Of a stretch of 64,000 nt of DNA, positions 35,066 to 43,233 are shown one piece after another. The notes below the pieces were generated by a model that was not told where the DNA came from, did no database searches, and saw nothing but the letters and a program-made list of their open reading frames with translations. Origin of the DNA: VRUE01 sp963703335 (GTDB lineage: Bacteria; Actinomycetota; Thermoleophilia; Solirubrobacterales; 70-9); contig OY969812.1 in the NCBI GenBank assembly GCA_963703335.1, forward strand, positions 806,001-870,000, in the 5' to 3' direction. The translations under genes and the position numbers were made by a program. The stretch's first letter is position 1, and each line of letters opens with the position of its first letter.

Positions 35066-35339
35066 CGCTCCATAGCGAGAAGGCGTATGGACTGAAGGGC
35101 AAGAAGTGGTTCCCTTCCGGCGGAGCCATAGCATTGAACTCCGGTCATGAGTAACAGCCAATCAAGCTGCTTAGGTCCGCCTTAGGCGGCATGACAGCGG
35201 CAAGCAACCCGCGGGCGCAACAGCGCCGCTGCTCCAAGCCTGTCGACGGGCGGGTGATCTACGCCCCGGCTGTTTTAAAATCGCCATTTCTGGAATTCAG
35301 CGGCAAGACTGACCATTTGCCTCTATCTGCGGCAGATGC
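35066..35339. other. Intergenic region between convergent genes
   Basis: 274 bases. It has a CCGCC-TTA-GGCGG hairpin near 35178-35190, which may terminate transcription from the kinase operon, and an AT-rich run TTTTAAAATCG near 35273. No gene was recognised. Confidence 0.5.
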
Positions 35340-37541
35340 CTAGCGATGGTTGGCGCCGAAAACAAAGGCTGCGACGACCCCGGCAAGAGTCACTACAAGG
35401 GTCAACCAGATTAGAAGCTCTCCGCCCCATTTTTGCCCGACGGCAATTCGTGCCCCGAGGAGCGCCAGTGCAGAGCCGCCGACTATTGCGCCAATGACAC
35501 CAACGCTGCCATGGACAAGGAGAAGCGGCAGACAAACGGCGATTAGAACTCCAATGAGGGCCAAAGCAGCGCCTGTAGCGATACGGCGATCTCGCCTGCG
35601 ACGCTCTTTCTCACGGTCGAGACGATCCTCAAGACCCTGAACTCGCGTTTCGGTGTCTGCCGATTCCCGCGACTTCTCCTGCCGCACATCCTCAACTTGG
35701 GATCGAAGCTCCCGGGCTTCCACCGCGCGAGCCGTCTTCTCTGAGTCCAAGTCAGCTTGGAGTGCCTCGGCATTGGCACGCTCTCGCTCGCGATCCCGCG
35801 CAGCCTTGGTTGCCTCCGCTTGAGCTCGTGCTGCCGCCTCTGCTGCCTGCCCGGCCCGCTCCTCACTGGCTCTCACCGCGTCGTGAAGCTCCCGCGTCTT
35901 CGAGGCGTATGCGGAACTAATCACCTCCTCGATCGCCTCTTCATCACCCGAACCCGTGGCAGCTTCTATCTGGTCGACCTTGGCGCCGTCGGCCAGCACT
36001 TCCAGAGCCATCTCTGGAGAGGCGTCCTCAAGGTTGTCGATGCGGCCGACCACCTCCTGCACGACGGTTTGGTTGATCGCGCGGCGGTATCCAACAAAAG
36101 GGGAAGTGAGGAGGTCGACCATTGTCCGGTCGAAGTCATCAGTACGTGGGGTCAGCGCCCGGATCACCTGTATCCAAGCCGATGGCGAGATGCAGAATGG
36201 CAGCTCCGGGACCACGTCTTCGTTGTCGGGGACACGCTCTGCGAAACGCGGCAACTTGGTGTCGTAGGTGAGAAACCAGACACGCGCATTAGAAAAGCGA
36301 ATGCGCCCCTCCCCCCTGAGACGCTCCACCAAGAGTCGGCATTTGGCGTCGTGTTCAAGCACGACCCACTCCTTCGGATAGCGCCAGCGCTCGCTGTTCA
36401 ATAGCGAGGTGTAGAGCTTGATTCGCTCGGTCTGTTGCTCAATTGCCGTGCAGCCCTCGGTGCGCTCTTTGATCCCGTATCTCTCCAAGTCGCCCTCGAA
36501 GTGATCGAGCCGATCAAAGAAGTCTTTGGGCTTGGTCTTCTTGTCGTGATAGGTCTGCCAGAAATACCGCTTGAACCCCTTATCACCGCTGGCCTGCAGC
36601 ATCGTCTGCGCCAACTCTGGGCGAACGAAAGAACTTTGGGATTCGACATCGCGGCGCGAACGATCGATACTGGTGTGCAGCTCATTCGTCGTCCAGGGCG
36701 TCATCGCGAGATCGATTCCAAGGTCCAGGGTGAGCTGGACGAGCCGACGGGCTGAATAGACCTCATCAATCGGTGCCGCTCCGAGGACCGCGTAGAGGAA
36801 ATTGGTGTCGAGGTAGACAATGTGGCCTCTGAGTTGCTCCTCTACGAGTTGCCTGGCGCCCGGGTCAATGGTGAGCACCGTCATGTAGAAGGTCGTGTTG
36901 AGAAGCCCGGCGAGGAACGTCCGCTGCTCGGGCGTGGGCTGGCGAACGAATAGCGGCAGAGCCTGTTCTCTGACCGCCAAGAGGCCCGCGTCTCGCTGCG
37001 GCAGAGCCTCAAAGCCCTGGGCATCGATCGCATCGAAGAACTCTCGGGCTCGCTCTTCCTCGGGATAAAGCATCAGGGCGGCCTCTGCCCCGTGGCGGGT
37101 GATGATCAGGTGCAACCACTCGCGAAGGTCGCCTTGCAGCACGTCGACTTCGTTGTCTGAAAGCGTCGGATGCGCCTGCTGCACAGCCAGCTTCCACTCC
37201 CGAAAGGCACGATCCTCGGCTTTCTGAGATGTATTGGCCTTTTGCTCGAGCTCAGCCAACAACGCTGGCGAGAGTCGGAAGCCCTGCCCGCTCTTCTCGG
37301 CGAGCCCGGCGTGGATTAGGCCTTCAACTACCGGGCGGAGCTCGTCGACCTCGACGACGACCCCCCAGCAATCATCGAAAGCCTTTCGACATGACAAAAG
37401 CGATTCGACCTCGCCGCCCTCGAGCGCCGCCACGGCGATGACGAGGTCATGCAGAACGGCTCGCAGATCGAGGCCTCCACGCTCGAAGGGACGGTATTGG
37501 GCGAGGCGTCGGACCCCTCCATCGGTTGCCACCGTTGCCAT
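35340..37541 (-). CDS. Large membrane-anchored PIN-domain protein
   Basis: 733 aa from ATG 37541 (TTG 37547 possible). An N-terminal winged-helix-like region (about 40-110, VEVDELRPVVEGLIHAGLAE) is followed by helices, then a PIN core: YLDTNFLYA near 241-249, TPWTTNELHTS near 284 and VWFLTYDTKLPRFA near 423, supplying the acidic residues expected of a PIN nuclease. Residues about 555-650 form a long coiled coil (ERAGQAAEAAARAQAEATKA); two or three helices from about 657 anchor the C-terminus. This architecture is unlike short VapC toxins. Convergent with the kinase/HicA-like operon inside the island. Confidence 0.78.
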   Translation of the reverse strand: MATVATDGGVRRLAQYRPFERGGLDLRAVLHDLVIAVAALEGGEVESLLSCRKAFDDCWGVVVEVDELRPVVEGLIHAGLAEKSGQGFRLSPALLAELEQKANTSQKAEDRAFREWKLAVQQAHPTLSDNEVDVLQGDLREWLHLIITRHGAEAALMLYPEEERAREFFDAIDAQGFEALPQRDAGLLAVREQALPLFVRQPTPEQRTFLAGLLNTTFYMTVLTIDPGARQLVEEQLRGHIVYLDTNFLYAVLGAAPIDEVYSARRLVQLTLDLGIDLAMTPWTTNELHTSIDRSRRDVESQSSFVRPELAQTMLQASGDKGFKRYFWQTYHDKKTKPKDFFDRLDHFEGDLERYGIKERTEGCTAIEQQTERIKLYTSLLNSERWRYPKEWVVLEHDAKCRLLVERLRGEGRIRFSNARVWFLTYDTKLPRFAERVPDNEDVVPELPFCISPSAWIQVIRALTPRTDDFDRTMVDLLTSPFVGYRRAINQTVVQEVVGRIDNLEDASPEMALEVLADGAKVDQIEAATGSGDEEAIEEVISSAYASKTRELHDAVRASEERAGQAAEAAARAQAEATKAARDRERERANAEALQADLDSEKTARAVEARELRSQVEDVRQEKSRESADTETRVQGLEDRLDREKERRRRDRRIATGAALALIGVLIAVCLPLLLVHGSVGVIGAIVGGSALALLGARIAVGQKWGGELLIWLTLVVTLAGVVAAFVFGANHR

Positions 37542-37750
37542 AGTCAACGAACAATAGGAACGATGCCGGTCGCATCGGAGAACAGGTCACTTATCTTTGA
37601 ACCCAGACGCACGGATTCGGAGATTGGTGGAGCACAAGTCGCTACAACTGCGCTCGACCTTCATCCACAACAGGCGCATCCCAACTCCGACAACATCGCC
37701 GTGGCTAGAACGCAGGACCTCGCGGGCGAGATATCAGGTGCCGGAGCCCT

Positions 37751-38113
37751 TCACGCGGAAACGACCAGCTCGCGCTTCGGCGTCCGGCGCGACCTCGGGT
37801 CGGGCGCCTCGTCCTGGAAGCCGTAGACGAGGTGAGTGTCGAGCGCCTCGGCGAGCTTGCGCATCGTGGCGAAGCTGAAGCGGTGCTGGCCACTCTCGAG
37901 GCGAGAGATCACCGAATGGCTCGTTCCCATGCGCTTGGCTAGCTCCTCTTGGGTGAGCCCGAGCTGCATCCGCTTGCGGATGACCAGGCGGGCGAACTGC
38001 TCGTAGGGCTGCTGCTCTTCGAGGGCAGCCCTGTACGCGGCGCTCTTGCGAGCCCGCCTCTCCATTCCCTCCGCGTGGGCTTCTCCGATGGGCGAGCCGT
38101 TCTTACGAGCCAT
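37751..38113 (-). CDS. XRE-family antitoxin (HigA-type)
   Basis: 120 aa. Central helix-turn-helix (RMQLGLTQEELAKRMGTSHSV, then ISRLESGQHRFSFATMRKLA) with a basic N-terminal extension. It follows the RelE/HigB-like toxin gene on the same strand, the reverse order typical of higBA. Two palindromes in the 68-base gap probably let it repress its own promoter. Confidence 0.85.
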   Translation of the reverse strand: MARKNGSPIGEAHAEGMERRARKSAAYRAALEEQQPYEQFARLVIRKRMQLGLTQEELAKRMGTSHSVISRLESGQHRFSFATMRKLAEALDTHLVYGFQDEAPDPRSRRTPKRELVVSA

Positions 38114-38129
38114 TTCCGTCCGATCTCAT

Positions 38130-38169
38130 TGACTACCTCAGGTGGTCAATTTAGCAAAACTGCTAAATC
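38130..38169 (-). promoter_or_regulatory. Two palindromes between toxin and antitoxin
   Basis: TTGACTACC-TCA-GGTGGTCAA (one mismatch) at 38130-38150 and ATTTAGCA-AAAC-TGCTAAAT (perfect) at 38150-38169. Both lie directly before the antitoxin start and are likely operators of the XRE protein and perhaps an internal promoter. Confidence 0.7.
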
Positions 38170-38181
38170 CGTCGGACGGAA

Positions 38182-38631
38182 TCACGGCGCATCGTCGCCG
38201 GCTGCTCGCGGCGGCTTGCGATGCTTCGCTTCCATCCGCTCCTTGAAGTCCAGCCAGCGCTGCTTGGCAATCTCGATCTCCGTCCGGGGAACGGCCTTGC
38301 TCGTCTTGCGGAACATGTGCAGCAGGACGAAGAGGTTGCCCGACCGTCGGTAGAGAATCCGGTAGTGCGCGCGGCCGAAATGGCAACGAAGCTCGCGCAG
38401 CGGCCCGTCGACCTGCGAGGTATGCGGGAAGGGCAGCGGCGGGTCGTCGTTTGCCAACCCGTTCAGGCGATCGATCTGCAAGTCGACCGTCATCCGCTTG
38501 GTCGCCGCAGCCTGAAGCTCGCGCGAGCTCGGCTTCTTCTTCAGCGGCTCGAGCGGAAACTCACGGTCGAGAACCTCGGCGACTGGCTCGATCCCATCGG
38601 GAGCGCGGTAGTAGACGGCCTGGGTCGGCAT
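38182..38631 (-). CDS. RelE/HigB-type toxin (phage Gp49-like)
   Basis: 149 aa. The core ELRCHFGRAHYRILYRRSGN, then LFVLLHMFRKTSKAVPRTEI and AKQRWLDFKERM is the standard HigB/Gp49 pattern with basic residues that contact mRNA in the ribosome. A longer N-terminus (about 60 residues) precedes it. Paired with the XRE antitoxin downstream. Confidence 0.87.
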   Translation of the reverse strand: MPTQAVYYRAPDGIEPVAEVLDREFPLEPLKKKPSSRELQAAATKRMTVDLQIDRLNGLANDDPPLPFPHTSQVDGPLRELRCHFGRAHYRILYRRSGNLFVLLHMFRKTSKAVPRTEIEIAKQRWLDFKERMEAKHRKPPRAAGDDAP

Positions 38632-38679
38632 CGGCCGACCCTATCTGCGCTTGTGCGGCAGAGGGGGTCTCAACGGCGA

Positions 38680-38937
38680 TCAGCGGCGTTGATCGGCGAC
38701 CAAGTCGGATATCGAGCCGGCGGCCTCCACGCGGGCGCGCCTAGGCAATCGCCGTCCAACCGGCATCCGAACTAGGTCCCGGCGCACAAGATGCTTGAGG
38801 TGATCGCCACCGAGCCTGCTGACGCGAGCGATGCGCCTTCCCCGTCGGGTGACGATGATCTCTCTCCCTTGCTCGACCTTCTTGAGATAGAAGCCGAGCC
38901 GGGCGCGAAGCCTCCAGATCTCCCACCGTGACGACAT
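38680..38937 (-). CDS. Phd/YefM-type antitoxin without visible toxin
   Basis: 85 aa from ATG 38937. LRARLGFYLKKVEQGREIIV and TRRGRRIARVS are typical of Phd/VapB antitoxins. The expected start 'VTVGxLRARLG' is split between frames: VVTVGDLE is read in the frame next to it, so a small indel may have altered the N-terminus. No toxin gene adjoins; the nearest PIN remnant is 7 kb away. Confidence 0.65.
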   Translation of the reverse strand: MSSRWEIWRLRARLGFYLKKVEQGREIIVTRRGRRIARVSRLGGDHLKHLVRRDLVRMPVGRRLPRRARVEAAGSISDLVADQRR

Positions 38938-39021
38938 TTGCTTTTGAACGTAGCAGCGACCAGACCTTTGAGCTGACCCGGCGATACTCCAACGCCCGAT
39001 AACCCCGTCTTATGGAACCCC

Positions 39022-40605
39022 GTGCCGGAGGCGCGCCATGAAGGAGTGGGAAGCACGCGTCCCTGTACCCTCACCCGAGTGCGCAGGGGTCTCGGGTTCA
39101 CGATCATTGCCGCAGTGGCGCTGCTTACCCTTCCGGTGAGCGCTGGGGCCGCGCCACGATGCACGATCCCGGGCGGCCCGGGGGCTGATGTGCTGCGAGG
39201 CACGGAAGGGTCCGACGTGATCTGCGGTGGAGGCGGGCCAGACAGGATCTCAGGCCGGGGCGGCGCGGACGTCATCAGGGGCGGGAGTGGAAACGACACT
39301 CTGATCGGCGGACCGGGCATCGACCGCCTGATCGGTGGCGCAGGGAGAGACTCTTGCCTGGACAGAATCGCGACAACCCACGTTCGAGGTTGCGAGAAGC
39401 GCCCTCGCAATCGCTCGCGTCCCGGTCCCGTCGGCCCCAGCTGTTGCTTCACCGCCTTGGAGCCTCCCGACTTGGTCGCGCCGGAAGTGCGCGCCGTCCA
39501 CTTCACGAAGCCCTATGTCGACGTCTCCTCGGAAAGCTCTATCGGCCTATGGATCGAGGCTCAGGAGGACCAGAGTGGCATTGGCCGCGTCGAGGTTGGA
39601 CTCGATGGCCCGAACGGCCCGTGGCGCGATCTGACGTTCGAAAGCGACACCCCGTATGGGGGAGCTTCGGCCTTGGTGGATGTGCCGGCTTCGACCTCCG
39701 CCGGGAAATACCGCATCACGAGCCTCAGCCTGACCGACCGAGCAGGCAACCGAGTCTCCTTCGATGCGACGGAGCTTGCCGAGGCTGACTTCGATGCCGA
39801 GTTCGATGTCTTCGAGGGTCCCGATACCCAAGGTCCCGAGCTGACCGGCTACTCGCTCGCGCCGCAGACCCTCGACACCAGCGTCGCGCCGGGATCGGTG
39901 CAGTTCTCGCTCGCCGCCACCGACGATCTCTCCGGAGTCGCGGACGCCGCGGCCCTGATTCGTCTGCCGGGATCGGACCCGCCGGCATGCCTCCCATGTG
40001 GCCACCGAGCACCGTCTGACCTTGCTTCGGGCACGATCTATGACGGCACCTGGGAAGAGGGGTTCCCCCTAGCGCGGTTCGCAATCCCGGGCACCTACGT
40101 CGTCTCCTTCGTCGTGCTTTACGACCGGGCCGGAAATCGGACCGACTACGACCGCGAAGAACTGGAAGACCTCGGCTACCCGGTCGAGTTCACCCAAACC
40201 GGCCCCGGCGACACAGAGCCACCACAGATCATCGACTTCTGGGTGAACCCGGGGACGCTTCAATCCTCAAGCGGCAAAGGAGCGATCCAGTTCTTCGTTC
40301 ACATCACGGACAACCTCTCCGGCGTCGGCGAGTCCGCCGACTCGGTGCTCGAGGGGATGGGAGTCAACATTCATCCACCACACGCGTCCGAATGGTGGTA
40401 CACGGATGGTGGCGTGACACAGGTATCAGGCACCAAGCTCGATGGGGTTTGGCGCTTCGAAAAAATCCTGCCGCCGGAAGCCGAAATCGGCGTCTGGACC
40501 ATCCCTGCGATCGGAGCGACCGATCAAGCCGGCAATGAAACGCTCCTACAGGGCGCCGAGTTGAACGCCACCGGCTGGAACCTCACCTTCGAAAACCTTC
40601 CCTGA
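39022..40605 (+). CDS. Secreted RTX-like calcium-binding protein with Ig-like repeats
   Basis: 527 aa from GTG 39022 (GTG 39079 is a shorter alternative that keeps the signal peptide FTIIAAVALLTLPVSAGA). Residues about 50-115 are glycine-rich nonapeptides GGxGxDxx (GGPGADVLRGTEGSD, GGGGPDRISGRGG, GNDTLIGGPG), a beta-roll that binds calcium. Then three similar domains of about 110 residues, each with a bacterial Ig-like pattern (DDLSGVADAAALIRLPG; DRAGNRVSFDA; DQAGNETLLQG). Export and surface function are likely. It lies inside the island. Confidence 0.85.
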   Translation: MPEARHEGVGSTRPCTLTRVRRGLGFTIIAAVALLTLPVSAGAAPRCTIPGGPGADVLRGTEGSDVICGGGGPDRISGRGGADVIRGGSGNDTLIGGPGIDRLIGGAGRDSCLDRIATTHVRGCEKRPRNRSRPGPVGPSCCFTALEPPDLVAPEVRAVHFTKPYVDVSSESSIGLWIEAQEDQSGIGRVEVGLDGPNGPWRDLTFESDTPYGGASALVDVPASTSAGKYRITSLSLTDRAGNRVSFDATELAEADFDAEFDVFEGPDTQGPELTGYSLAPQTLDTSVAPGSVQFSLAATDDLSGVADAAALIRLPGSDPPACLPCGHRAPSDLASGTIYDGTWEEGFPLARFAIPGTYVVSFVVLYDRAGNRTDYDREELEDLGYPVEFTQTGPGDTEPPQIIDFWVNPGTLQSSSGKGAIQFFVHITDNLSGVGESADSVLEGMGVNIHPPHASEWWYTDGGVTQVSGTKLDGVWRFEKILPPEAEIGVWTIPAIGATDQAGNETLLQGAELNATGWNLTFENLP

Positions 40606-40633
40606 AGGCCCGCAATCCCGACAACGGGCCGAG

Positions 40634-41005
40634 CTATGCAGCGGCGACGTGCCGGCGAGCCAGGGCCGTGCGGAGGGCGAGTGCCTCGATCGCGACCTCG
40701 GCGTTCTCAGGGGTGTCCTCGATCTCGCCCCCGCGCCAAGCGTCGACGTAGGAGTCGGGGCCCTTGCCGGTTGCCTTGCGAAAGGTCTCGACCTTCTCCT
40801 CCAGCGGGGCGGGCTCGGTGTCCGTGGCGGGCTCGCGATCCAGGTACCGCTCCAGCTCGCTGGAGGGGATGCGCAGCGTCTTCTTGCCGATGCGGATGGC
40901 CTTGATCTCCCCCCGCTCGATCATCTTGTAGACGGTCGACTCATCGAGGGAGAATCTGCGGGCGTAGTCCCGCACGCGCATGTAGTGATCGGAGAGCTCG
41001 GTCAT
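40634..41005 (-). CDS. Excisionase-family DNA-binding protein
   Basis: 123 aa; AGGAG before the ATG. The MerR-like excisionase domain is MRVRDYARRFSLDESTVYKM, IERGEIKAIRIGKKTLRIPS, SELERYL. The C-terminal half is acidic and unrecognised. It lies at the opposite end of the island from the integrase and could direct excision. Confidence 0.82.
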   Translation of the reverse strand: MTELSDHYMRVRDYARRFSLDESTVYKMIERGEIKAIRIGKKTLRIPSSELERYLDREPATDTEPAPLEEKVETFRKATGKGPDSYVDAWRGGEIEDTPENAEVAIEALALRTALARRHVAAA

Positions 41006-41136
41006 CTATCGCTCCTAGGTCTTCAAACATTGTTGCAGCTATATCGGCAGGTTCCAAGTAATCCTCTAAATCCAGACTTTCAGCTTAACGGCCCCGGGCA
41101 CGAGATATCCGGAGGCCCCTGTAGAACCGGCTGCCC

Positions 41137-41604
41137 ATGCGCGAGCGACCGATCCTGATCGCCTACCGGCGCTTTGAGCAGCTTCAGGAGCTGCTCTTCG
41201 CCCGTGGCTACCTGGTCGACCCCGGTGGCCGCGACCCGAACGAGTGGCGCGACGATCCACCCTTGGGGCTGGTCCGACTGAAGGGTGTCGCCATGCGTGG
41301 TGACGGCGACGATGCCGAGCCCGACCCCCGCGTGACCTTCAGCATCGCCGAGCTCTGGTCAGCCGATCGGGTCGAGGACGCCTATAAGGAGCACGGCTAC
41401 TGGCTGGCCGGCTACGCCTACCACGGCCAGGTGGGCGACGTCTCCCTCCGCTACTGCTTCGACCCCGGGCGCCATCCGGAGATGCCCTACCACCTCCATC
41501 CCCCGGGCCGGGAAACTCGCGAGCCCTGGCGGCACGTTAGTCCCGAGGAGGCGCTCGAAGAAGTCGATCGGCTGCGGACAGTTGGCGGACACTCTTTTCG
41601 CTAA
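41137..41604 (+). CDS. Hypothetical protein, weakly like DUF6516-type proteins
   Basis: 155 aa from ATG 41137. RYCFDPGRHPEMPYHLHPPG, with several His and Pro, recalls the HPxxPxHxH element of small TumE-like (DUF6516) proteins, but the similarity is only a motif. The N-terminus (RPILIAYRRFEQLQELLFA) looks soluble. It is the last gene before the second tRNA-like element. Confidence 0.55.
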   Translation: MRERPILIAYRRFEQLQELLFARGYLVDPGGRDPNEWRDDPPLGLVRLKGVAMRGDGDDAEPDPRVTFSIAELWSADRVEDAYKEHGYWLAGYAYHGQVGDVSLRYCFDPGRHPEMPYHLHPPGRETREPWRHVSPEEALEEVDRLRTVGGHSFR

Positions 41605-41614
41605 CTTAGGTCAC

Positions 41615-41733
41615 CTCAGAGCACCTCAGATGACCTGAGAACACTGAATGGAACTCACAACACCTCCAATACCGAGGTTGAGGGCCTTGTGGGTGGAAAC
41701 ACCCGTGGAGGTTCGACTCCTCTCAGCCGCACT
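41615..41733 (+). ncRNA. tRNA-Leu(GAG)-like structured RNA with non-canonical 5' half (copy 2)
   Basis: It aligns without gaps to copy 1 over 90 bases (41644-41733 against 30043-30132), about 66 identical. Anticodon stem CGAGG/CCTTG, loop TTGAGGG (GAG at 41680-41682), variable arm GGGTG-GAAA-CACCC, T-stem GGAGG/CCTCT, loop TTCGACT. Stem changes relative to copy 1 are compensatory. The 5' half again lacks a proper acceptor strand and is preceded by CTCAG-ATGAC-CTGAG. Confidence 0.6.
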
Positions 41734-41737
41734 AACA

Positions 41738-42739
41738 CTACGGGGCACAGAGACGTTCGCGCGCGATCCAGTCGGATTGAGATGGGGGTCTGTGCGTCTC
41801 GTGCCGGCCGTCGCACTCGCGGGGGTACAGCTCGCCTCGAGCGCCGTGGAACCGTGCCGCCACGGTCGGTAGGAGCAGTGGGACGGGGTCGATCGGGGTG
41901 TCGTAGCGGCGCACCTCGAAATGGAGGTGTGGCCCGGTCGAATTACCGGTGGAGCCGACGTAGCCGATCCGGGTTCCGCCCACCACCTGCTCACCGACCC
42001 AGCTGGTGATCGAAGACAGATGGGCGTACCAGGTGGTGAAACCGAGTCGGTGCTGGATCACTACGAGGTTGCCGTAGCCGCCGTAGTTGTAAGCGGCGTA
42101 GATCGTCGTCCCGCGCCCCGCCGCGCCGACGCGCGTGCCGTAGGGGACCGGAAAGTCGAGGCCCTGGTGTCGGCGGCCGCCGTCCCTGGGCGCGCCGAAC
42201 CCGTCGCCGATCGGGCCGGGGACCGGCCGCAGAAACCGAACCGGACCACCCGGCGACTTGCCCCCGTGGCGTAGGGAGCCAATCGTCACCGGCCCGGCGA
42301 GCCCATCGACCGCGATGCCGGCGCCACGCTGCGCGCGCCGCACCGCCTCCCTGGTCAACGGCCCGAAGAGGCCATCGGCCCTTCCCGGACCATGACCATC
42401 ACGCTGCAGCAGGAACTGCAGCGCCGCGACGTCCCAACCCCGATTGCCGAGCCGCATCACCCTGCTCCCGAGCGGCGGCCTCCCCCGCCACCCCAGTGCC
42501 CGCCGCGTCCGCGGCCCGGCGATGCCGTCTACCGGCAGGTCTCGGCGCCGCTGGAAGGCGACCACTCCGTGCCGGGTCAGAGGGCCCTTGATCCCGTCCA
42601 CGTAGCCGCTGTACAGGTGCAGCGACTTCAACGCCGACTGCAGAGCAGCCACGTTCGCCGGCCGCGCGTCGGCGCGCGCAGGAGCGACGATCGCGATGAC
42701 GATCAGCGCCAATGCTCCGACTCCGTGGATCGGACGCAT
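41738..42739 (-). CDS. M23 peptidase with two peptidoglycan-binding domains
   Basis: 333 aa. Signal peptide (GALALIVIAIVAPARA), two PG_binding_1 repeats (VAALQSALKSLHLYSGYVDG; VAALQFLLQRDGHGPGRADG), then M23: RHQGLDFPVPYGTRVGAAG, TTWYAHLSS and HLHFEVRRYD, all zinc ligands present. An endopeptidase held on the wall by its binding repeats. It lies just outside the second tRNA-like element, ending 5 bases after it, so it is not part of the island proper. Confidence 0.92.
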   Translation of the reverse strand: MRPIHGVGALALIVIAIVAPARADARPANVAALQSALKSLHLYSGYVDGIKGPLTRHGVVAFQRRRDLPVDGIAGPRTRRALGWRGRPPLGSRVMRLGNRGWDVAALQFLLQRDGHGPGRADGLFGPLTREAVRRAQRGAGIAVDGLAGPVTIGSLRHGGKSPGGPVRFLRPVPGPIGDGFGAPRDGGRRHQGLDFPVPYGTRVGAAGRGTTIYAAYNYGGYGNLVVIQHRLGFTTWYAHLSSITSWVGEQVVGGTRIGYVGSTGNSTGPHLHFEVRRYDTPIDPVPLLLPTVAARFHGARGELYPRECDGRHETHRPPSQSDWIARERLCAP

Positions 42740-42768
42740 GGGCCCATCTTGGAAAATGCGGCCCTCTC

Positions 42769-43233
42769 CTACAACCCCCGCAAAGATGCGTGCATTTCAC
42801 ATCGAGGTGATCGCCAGCGACGCAGCTGCCCGAGGGCTCGCCACAGCTCCTGGGTATCGCCGACCACCCAGGCCTCCCCCACCAGGCCGTCCGCCAAGCG
42901 AAAGAAGGCGGCACCGACGTATTCGACACTCGCTCCGGTTGGCTCGACGTCGCCGAGCTTTCCCCTGTGGGTGCCGGTCCAGGTCATTCGGGTGACGACG
43001 CGGTCGCCGGTGGAAATGATCTCGTCGACTTGGTTGTGCCAGTTGGGGAAGGCGCCGCGGACGGTCTCGACGTAGCCCTTGAACTCGTCTCGGCCAGTCA
43101 GGGTCGTGCCGAGCGAGCCGCGGAACCGGATCGTCGCGGAGACGATCTCATCCGTGAGATCGAGTCGCCACTCGTTCCAGAGCTCGTCGTAAAAGCGCCT
43201 GATAACGGTCTCGTTGTCCTGCTCAGGGACCAT
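42769..43233 (-). CDS. SnoaL-like (ester-cyclase type) protein
   Basis: 154 aa from ATG 43233. NTF2-like fold: NETVIRRFYDELWNEWRLDL, FRGSLGTTLTGRDEFKGYVE, VRGAFPNWHNQVDEIISTGD, RVVTRMTWTGTHRG. This is the common SnoaL-like 'ester cyclase' pattern; substrate unknown. It overlaps the DUF2252 gene by 11 bases and is the last gene of the minus-strand zinc operon. Confidence 0.85.
   Translation of the reverse strand: MVPEQDNETVIRRFYDELWNEWRLDLTDEIVSATIRFRGSLGTTLTGRDEFKGYVETVRGAFPNWHNQVDEIISTGDRVVTRMTWTGTHRGKLGDVEPTGASVEYVGAAFFRLADGLVGEAWVVGDTQELWRALGQLRRWRSPRCEMHASLRGL

Noticed and set aside
30039..41731. Reading the two tRNA-like copies as exact attL/attR repeats
   Set aside because: They differ at about 24 of 90 aligned positions, too much for a recent integration duplication; longest shared blocks are only about 17 bases.
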